Assembly: GCA_003519375.1 (NCBI GenBank)
Contig: DOWV01000046.1
Location: forward strand, 1-9,911
From: Bacteroidota bacterium
GTDB taxonomy: Bacteria > Bacteroidota > Ignavibacteria > UBA10030
DNA length: 9,911 bases
Direction: 5' to 3'
A program made the translations under genes and the position numbers. Positions within the stretch are counted from its first letter, which is position 1. The number at the start of each line of letters is the position of its first letter. The notes beneath the pieces are model-generated. The model saw nothing but the letters and a program-made list of their open reading frames with translations, was not told the DNA's origin and searched no databases. This document shows, in pieces, positions 7,601 through 9,911 of this stretch.

Positions 7601-7721
7601 GCACTGGGATGCATCCTCAATGCCGAGCGGTGTATATATCTATCGGCTGCGGGTCACAGAAATGTCGAACAGCGCAACGCCGCGTTACACGGAAACCAGG
7701 AAGATGGTGCTGCTGAGATAG
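4692..7721 (+). CDS. Secreted subtilisin-like serine protease (S8) with T9SS type A sorting domain
   Basis: This 1009-aa preproprotein is an extracellular or surface endopeptidase. The order is: signal peptide (about 1-21, MRHRVLLVVFALLVMTITAFG); propeptide (about 51-150, from YLPDRVIVKL); S8 catalytic domain (about 154-496) with Asp188 (VDSGVEWTHPDL), His267 (NNDHGTHVAGIAAA), oxyanion Asn364 (AAAGNN) and Ser434 (WDGTSMASP); an acidic probable calcium loop, DDDGNGYIDDWHGWDF; a CARDB/Ig-like domain (about 502-614, GNGNGYAEPGETVNI); an uncharacterised module (about 615-891, ending AGDSSLANIQQNADAAKRKW); and a T9SS type A domain (907-1009, QNYPNPFNPTT to ETRKMVLLR). All catalytic residues are present, so it is probably active. 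The frame is open from an ATG at 4530, but the ATG at 4692 is preferred because it begins the signal peptide and follows purine-rich GGAAAGGGA. The sorting domain contains an insertion of about eight residues (931-938). No clear promoter is visible upstream. Confidence 0.95.
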   Translation: MRHRVLLVVFALLVMTITAFGGQKQGQHAVKHLPLDGVPGVVLKDRENSQYLPDRVIVKLMPQASSSLSKSAFGIAAVDRILSRISGVSTAKMFPTASAAVRPDDVDLSRMYTVSYSSPNDPFTLAEELSRLPEVQYAEPWFIYPLARGAFIPNDSLYSQQWSLQKINAAAAWNFTKGDSTIVIAIVDSGVEWTHPDLAANIWINPGETGLDTQGRNKRTNSFDDDGNGYIDDWHGWDFVGANYEAFIPGITTGDNNPTPTGFNNDHGTHVAGIAAAVTDNRIGVASLASNCRILPVKCSADNDARGNGSAYVLAGYTGIAYAATMGAAVINCSWGGDGGSQVEQDVIDFASQHGALVVAAAGNNSSENFFSPASYRNVLSVAATDRNDVRGWFSNYGDNVDISAPGVAIWSTLYPGTYNSDTDPFRLPWDGTSMASPLAASLAAIVHAKFPAYTNLQVAEQIRVTCDDISAANPSYAGRLGRGRINALSALTVTNLPSVRLQSFTVNDTPGGNGNGYAEPGETVNITCTFKNYLLPTSIGAVISISTDSPYLTVTQGSMSVPQLGTLDTIRTTNPFRVSIRDSVPQSYNARIKVTLTDGAFTDSHYITFLVNPTFATQNVNAIQLTLANNGRLGYFDYPENQLGVGFIFNGTNHLFEGGLILGTGPVRIVDVVRNETAQDADFFSRDFYTLQTPGVISDQDGLTRFNDSAAAPTSRIGIRITMHSYAYSDPVDSKYIILAYDVTNITSGPIANLYAGIFLDWDIGVSNTEIGQNYSRYDSTRSLGYAYSLTTQGRREYLGLRALDSAASFRSLVNALGIDLSKAAKWNWLSAGFKATDAGPADIHQVLASGPYTLQAGATQTIPFALIAGDSSLANIQQNADAAKRKWLSIKTPVGIAEDPPGAPQAFKLEQNYPNPFNPTTAISYQLPAPSGVEGSAVSFVNLKVYDVLGREVATLVDGARAAGVHTAHWDASSMPSGVYIYRLRVTEMSNSATPRYTETRKMVLLR
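7483..7506. repeat. Short repeat inserted in frame within the protease sorting domain
   Basis: CCCCGAGCGGAGTCGAGGGG (7483-7502), plus TCAG, lies in the middle of the T9SS domain and encodes PSGVEGS (932-938). Compared with the second sorting domain in this window (IPFSLPSKSFVSLKVFDALG), the protease reads LPAPSGVEGSAVSFVNLKVYDVLG, an excess of eight residues or 24 bases exactly at this point. The sequence closely resembles the widespread intergenic word CCCTGAGCGGAGTCGAAGGG, recalled from general familiarity. The length is a multiple of three, so the frame is kept and the loop between two strands simply lengthens. Confidence 0.55.
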
Positions 7722-7734
7722 TATCAGGTGATAC
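7721..7734. repeat. Short palindrome at the protease stop codon
   Basis: GTATCA, GG, TGATAC forms a 6-bp inverted repeat that begins on the last base of the protease TAG stop codon. With only two loop bases and no T-tract it is unlikely to terminate transcription; it may be chance or part of a degenerate repeat. Confidence 0.3.
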
Positions 7735-7798
7735 CAGGTGTGGGCAGGGTTGAAGGCCAGGTCTGCCGCATCTGTGGATCAAACGGGATCGGCACTCA

Positions 7799-7822
7799 CC
7801 GACAAGACTGATGTCTTGTCGG
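7799..7822. repeat. Perfect 10-bp hairpin downstream of the protease gene
   Basis: CCGACAAGAC (7799-7808), loop TGAT, then GTCTTGTCGG (7813-7822) is a perfect 10-bp stem. It stands 77 bases after the protease stop codon. The following bases, GTTCCACTGTG, are not T-rich, so it is not a standard intrinsic terminator, though it could mark or protect the 3' end of the mRNA. A smaller stem, ACCCC (7873-7877) with GGGGT (7882-7886), lies just beyond. No gene is seen between 7722 and 8015. Confidence 0.6.
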
Positions 7823-8002
7823 GTTCCACTGTGTAGTACAAGCAAGAACTTTCGTCATTCAATGCTGTGTAGACCCCGTTGGGGGTACTACTTCTTCACT
7901 GATTTCCCGGGATCCACGGAATCAAGCTGTATAAAACCCACCCACCGTGGTAAACAATTGGGTTGAGAGCTTTTTACACCTCAAAAATTCCTTTTCCTAC
8001 AA

Positions 8003-8010
8003 TAGATTTG
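8003..8010 (+). promoter_or_regulatory. Candidate Bacteroidota -7 box
   Basis: TAGATTTG is a full match to the Bacteroidota -7 consensus TAnnTTTG. The position 19 bp upstream (7980-7983, CTCA) does not match the -33 TTTG box, so support is only partial. If used, transcription would begin near 8016, just before a stem at 8020-8063 and about 130 bases before an intrinsic terminator. Confidence 0.35.
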
Positions 8011-8015
8011 CATCG

Positions 8016-8146
8016 TTGACACTCCCTTGGAACCTCATTACCTTCATTCCATAGTAAGGAGTGAACCGTGAAGCTCTAGCAAAACATTGAGTTTATTTAG
8101 GAACCTCTGGATTCGCCTCAGGCGATGAAAGAGGTTTTTGCGTTTT
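8016..8146 (+). ncRNA. Possible structured leader RNA or small RNA with its own terminator
   Basis: This stretch has the parts of a short transcript: a -7-like box just upstream, a folded 5' part, a ribosome-binding site and an intrinsic terminator. CACTCC-C-TT (8020-8028) can pair with AAGGAGTG (8056-8063) across a one-base bulge, with GGAA (8029-8032) and TTCC (8047-8050) pairing inside. This stem would hide the AAGGAG at 8056-8061, which otherwise sits six bases before a three-codon ORF, GTG AAG CTC TAG (8068-8079). AACCTC at 8031-8036 repeats the left arm of the terminator (8102-8107), so both could compete for GAGGTT at 8131-8136. It could be an attenuator for the propeller gene, which starts 128 bases after the terminator, an independent small RNA, or gene debris. 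I recognise no known RNA family. Confidence 0.25.
8102..8146 (+). terminator. Intrinsic terminator upstream of the propeller gene
   Basis: AACCTCT (8102-8108) pairs with AGAGGTT (8130-8136), and an inner stem TCGCC (8113-8117) pairs with GGCGA (8121-8125) around a TCA loop. The two stems flank a symmetrical four-by-four internal loop rich in G-A mismatches. A T-rich tail (TTTTTGCGTTTT, 8135-8146) follows. It could end transcripts coming from the protease gene or a short local transcript. Confidence 0.7.
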
Positions 8147-8260
8147 AGAAACAGATACGCTATGCGCTTATCCTGCTAATTCTGAAGAATAGATGCAATT
8201 CTTTTTTATATTAGTTGCAATTGCCCACCTGTCGGCGGATAGACACTTCACTATTTCACG

Positions 8261-8267
8261 AAAGGAG
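8261..8267 (+). promoter_or_regulatory. Shine-Dalgarno that fixes the TTG start of the propeller gene
   Basis: AAAGGAG lies six bases before TTG at 8274. The nearest upstream ATG in frame (8193) has no comparable site and would add 27 residues ahead of a good signal peptide, so this site decides the start. Confidence 0.75.
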
Positions 8268-8273
8268 TTAACA

Positions 8274-9752
8274 TTGAAATACATATATCTATTTATCTTG
8301 GTTACCGTTATAGGAATTCCAAATTCTGTTATTGGACAAGGTTTTACAAATATTAAAGTCAACCACCTAACAACCGGGGATCAAAACACGGATGGAGGTA
8401 ACTCAATTGCGGTTAACGGTAATATTGTTTATCTCCTTTGGCAAGATATGGATAGTACATGTTTCTCTTATGTTTCAAAATCTACCGATGGAGGTGTAAC
8501 ATTCAATAATGGAGTAAAGGTTGGCGGAAGTGATCCAAACATATTTGGCGCAATTACTACTGATAATGCTGGTTCGATCTATGTTGTGTGGGATGGGATA
8601 GTGGGTGAAAATTTTAATGGGGTATTTTTTGCAAAATCAGTCAATCAAGCAACAACCTTTTCTGCTCCTTTAACAATATCTGCCGAAGGAGTATTTCCCC
8701 AAATAGCCGTTCACGGAAGCAATGTCTACATCTTTTTTTATAAACCTAAGGCGGGTAATAAGGTAGGTTGTTTCTTCGCAAGGTCAACAAATGGTGGAAC
8801 TACCTTTGAAGTCCCATACGAAATAACCGATGCATCAATTGACGAAGTGAAATGGGATTCCCCCAATGCAATGGGTCTCGACAATAACGGGAATATTTAT
8901 TGTATTTGGAATGACGGAAGAAGAGTTGGAACCGGTACCGATGTCTATTTAGCCAAATCAACAAATAACGGAGTAAGTTTTGGCGCCAACATCATAGTGA
9001 ATGATATAGCCGGAGACGCTAATAAAACACGGACAGGACCAACAGTGGCAGTAACTGGTTCAAATGTTTATGTTGCATGGAGGCAAGAAGATGATGGTAG
9101 TGGAAGCAATAGAAAGATTCTATTTGGAAAATCAACAAACGGCGGCTCTTCATTTGTAGCGGCAACGGAAATTGCAAGCGGCGGCCGGGGTTCACCTTCT
9201 TTGGCAATAAATTCTACCGGTGAAATTTATATTGCATATCCGCAATTTACAGGTGGAAAAAACGGTCTATTCTGTACTAAATCCAACAATCAAGGCGCCA
9301 CCTTCCCTGTAACTGTATTCATTTCAGACACGGATTCAAATGTCAAGGATCCTTCTATATGTGTTGATGGGAATGATATGTTCTATGCCGTTTGGACTCT
9401 TGCCCGGGAGGGTAACGAAGACGACATTTATTTTGCAAAAGGGAAAATTACTGTAACAAATATTGAAGAAGAAGCAAGTGTAATTCCAAAACAGTTTGAA
9501 TTAATGCAAAGCTATCCTAACCCATTCAATCCAAGAACGACTATTCCCTTTAGTCTTCCATCTAAATCGTTTGTCTCACTGAAAGTGTTTGATGCTTTGG
9601 GAAGAGAAATGGCGACTCTCGTTTCAGAGGAGTTGTCGGCGGGAATTTATTCAAAACATTGGGATGCCACAAGCGTCACCAGCGGCATCTACTTCTATCG
9701 GCTTCAAGCAGGCTCGTTTGTAGAAACTCGTAAAATGCTTCTGGTCCGATAG
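8274..9752 (+). CDS. Secreted six-Asp-box beta-propeller protein with T9SS type A sorting domain
   Basis: This 492-aa protein is exported and probably anchored or released by the type IX secretion system. Starting at TTG 8274, the N-terminus MKYIYLFILVTVIGIPNSVIG is a signal peptide (about 1-22). Residues 40-390 hold six sialidase-type Asp-box (BNR) motifs spaced about 49-58 residues apart: STDGGVTF (70-77), SVNQATTF (122-129), STNGGTTF (171-178), STNNGVSF (229-236), STNGGSSF (287-294) and SNNQGATF (337-344), each preceded by an F/Y-x-(A/S/T/G)-(K/R) strand. This indicates a beta-propeller of about six blades. The RIP arginine motif and catalytic set of true sialidases are not visible, so a binding or structural role is more likely. 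Residues 408-492 are the sorting domain (FELMQSYPNPFNP to ETRKMLLVR). The gene is much more A+T-rich than its neighbours: 22 of 60 G/C at 8581-8640 against 36 of 60 at 5581-5640 in the protease. Its substrate or ligand is unknown. Confidence 0.9.
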   Translation: MKYIYLFILVTVIGIPNSVIGQGFTNIKVNHLTTGDQNTDGGNSIAVNGNIVYLLWQDMDSTCFSYVSKSTDGGVTFNNGVKVGGSDPNIFGAITTDNAGSIYVVWDGIVGENFNGVFFAKSVNQATTFSAPLTISAEGVFPQIAVHGSNVYIFFYKPKAGNKVGCFFARSTNGGTTFEVPYEITDASIDEVKWDSPNAMGLDNNGNIYCIWNDGRRVGTGTDVYLAKSTNNGVSFGANIIVNDIAGDANKTRTGPTVAVTGSNVYVAWRQEDDGSGSNRKILFGKSTNGGSSFVAATEIASGGRGSPSLAINSTGEIYIAYPQFTGGKNGLFCTKSNNQGATFPVTVFISDTDSNVKDPSICVDGNDMFYAVWTLAREGNEDDIYFAKGKITVTNIEEEASVIPKQFELMQSYPNPFNPRTTIPFSLPSKSFVSLKVFDALGREMATLVSEELSAGIYSKHWDATSVTSGIYFYRLQAGSFVETRKMLLVR

Positions 9753-9770
9753 CGACGGAAGAACTCCTCA

Positions 9771-9911
9771 TTGAGCCAACGGCACAAAGCTGATCCCTCC
9801 TTTGATGTTTTCAACGACCTGGTGCCGCGAAGCGACGCGCGGCGTGTCGCAGCCCTTACTTCTCCCGCCCGAATCCAGAAATTTCTGGACGGCGTGCAAT
9901 ACAGTGAAGAG
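9771..9911 (+). CDS. Start of a further gene, truncated by the window edge
   Basis: The frame is open from just after the propeller stop codon to the end of the window, giving at least 47 codons from a TTG at 9771: MSQRHKADPSFDVFNDL, then VPRSDARRVAALTSPARIQKF and LDGVQYSEE. A purine-rich GGAAGAA (9757-9763) precedes the TTG by seven bases. Base composition returns to G+C-rich and the sequence reads like a soluble cytoplasmic protein. The 'SPARIQKFLD..xY' stretch resembles the N-terminus of a family of transglutaminase-like proteins in which this segment precedes the Cys-containing core; that core would lie outside the window, so the assignment is tentative. The gap to the propeller gene is only 18 bp, so the two may be co-transcribed. 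Confidence 0.5.
   Translation, partial: MSQRHKADPSFDVFNDLVPRSDARRVAALTSPARIQKFLDGVQYSEE

Noticed and set aside
7799..7822. Intrinsic terminator for the protease gene
   Set aside because: The 10-bp stem is perfect but no T-tract follows on either strand, so it is listed only as a hairpin.
8193..8273. 27-codon N-terminal extension of the propeller protein
   Set aside because: A strong AAAGGAG site and a standard signal peptide favour the TTG at 8274.
1..9911. CRISPR array, tRNA, rRNA, phage or defence system
   Set aside because: No regularly spaced direct repeats, cloverleaf structures, integrase, transposase or nuclease-helicase genes were seen.

Overview
The window looks like chromosome from a bacterium of the Bacteroidota/Ignavibacteriota (Chlorobi-like) lineage. 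The main evidence is two secreted proteins ending in a type IX secretion (T9SS) type A sorting domain, with the NYPNPFNP / SYPNPFNP opening, the LKVYDxLGRE strand and an ETRKM(V/L)L(L/V)R end. A lipoprotein with a golvesin-type domain and promoter-like boxes of the Bacteroidota type agree with this. No phage, conjugation, CRISPR or defence genes are visible.

Layout: a G+C-rich palindromic repeat lies at the left edge. A minus-strand pair follows, a small four-helix membrane protein (3662 to 3186) then a large lipoprotein (3139 to 125). The lipoprotein appears to be a zinc amidase (Amidase_3 type) split by an inserted golvesin-like domain and followed by a fibronectin III domain and an uncharacterised C-terminal domain. 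A 457-bp intergenic region, with a 19-bp perfect dyad and a structured leader, separates this pair from a plus-strand CspA-family cold shock gene (4120-4320) that ends in a very strong intrinsic terminator. Next is a 1009-aa secreted subtilisin-like protease (4692-7721) with a T9SS signal. Its sorting domain carries an in-frame insertion of about eight codons that looks like a dispersed intergenic repeat. About 550 bp of hairpin-rich DNA follows, including a possible short structured transcript with its own promoter box and terminator (about 8016-8146). A TTG-started, six-Asp-box beta-propeller protein with a T9SS signal (8274-9752) comes next, and the first 47 codons of another gene (9771 onward) run off the right edge.

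The theme is the cell surface: an envelope lipoprotein aimed at peptidoglycan and two T9SS cargo proteins, one degradative and one probably binding or structural. The propeller gene is clearly more A+T-rich than its neighbours, so it may have a different origin. I see no convincing novel multi-gene system. The best leads are the in-frame repeat insertion, the structured 8016-8146 element, the golvesin-interrupted amidase and the 19-bp dyad. All domain calls come from reading motifs by eye; no database search was run.
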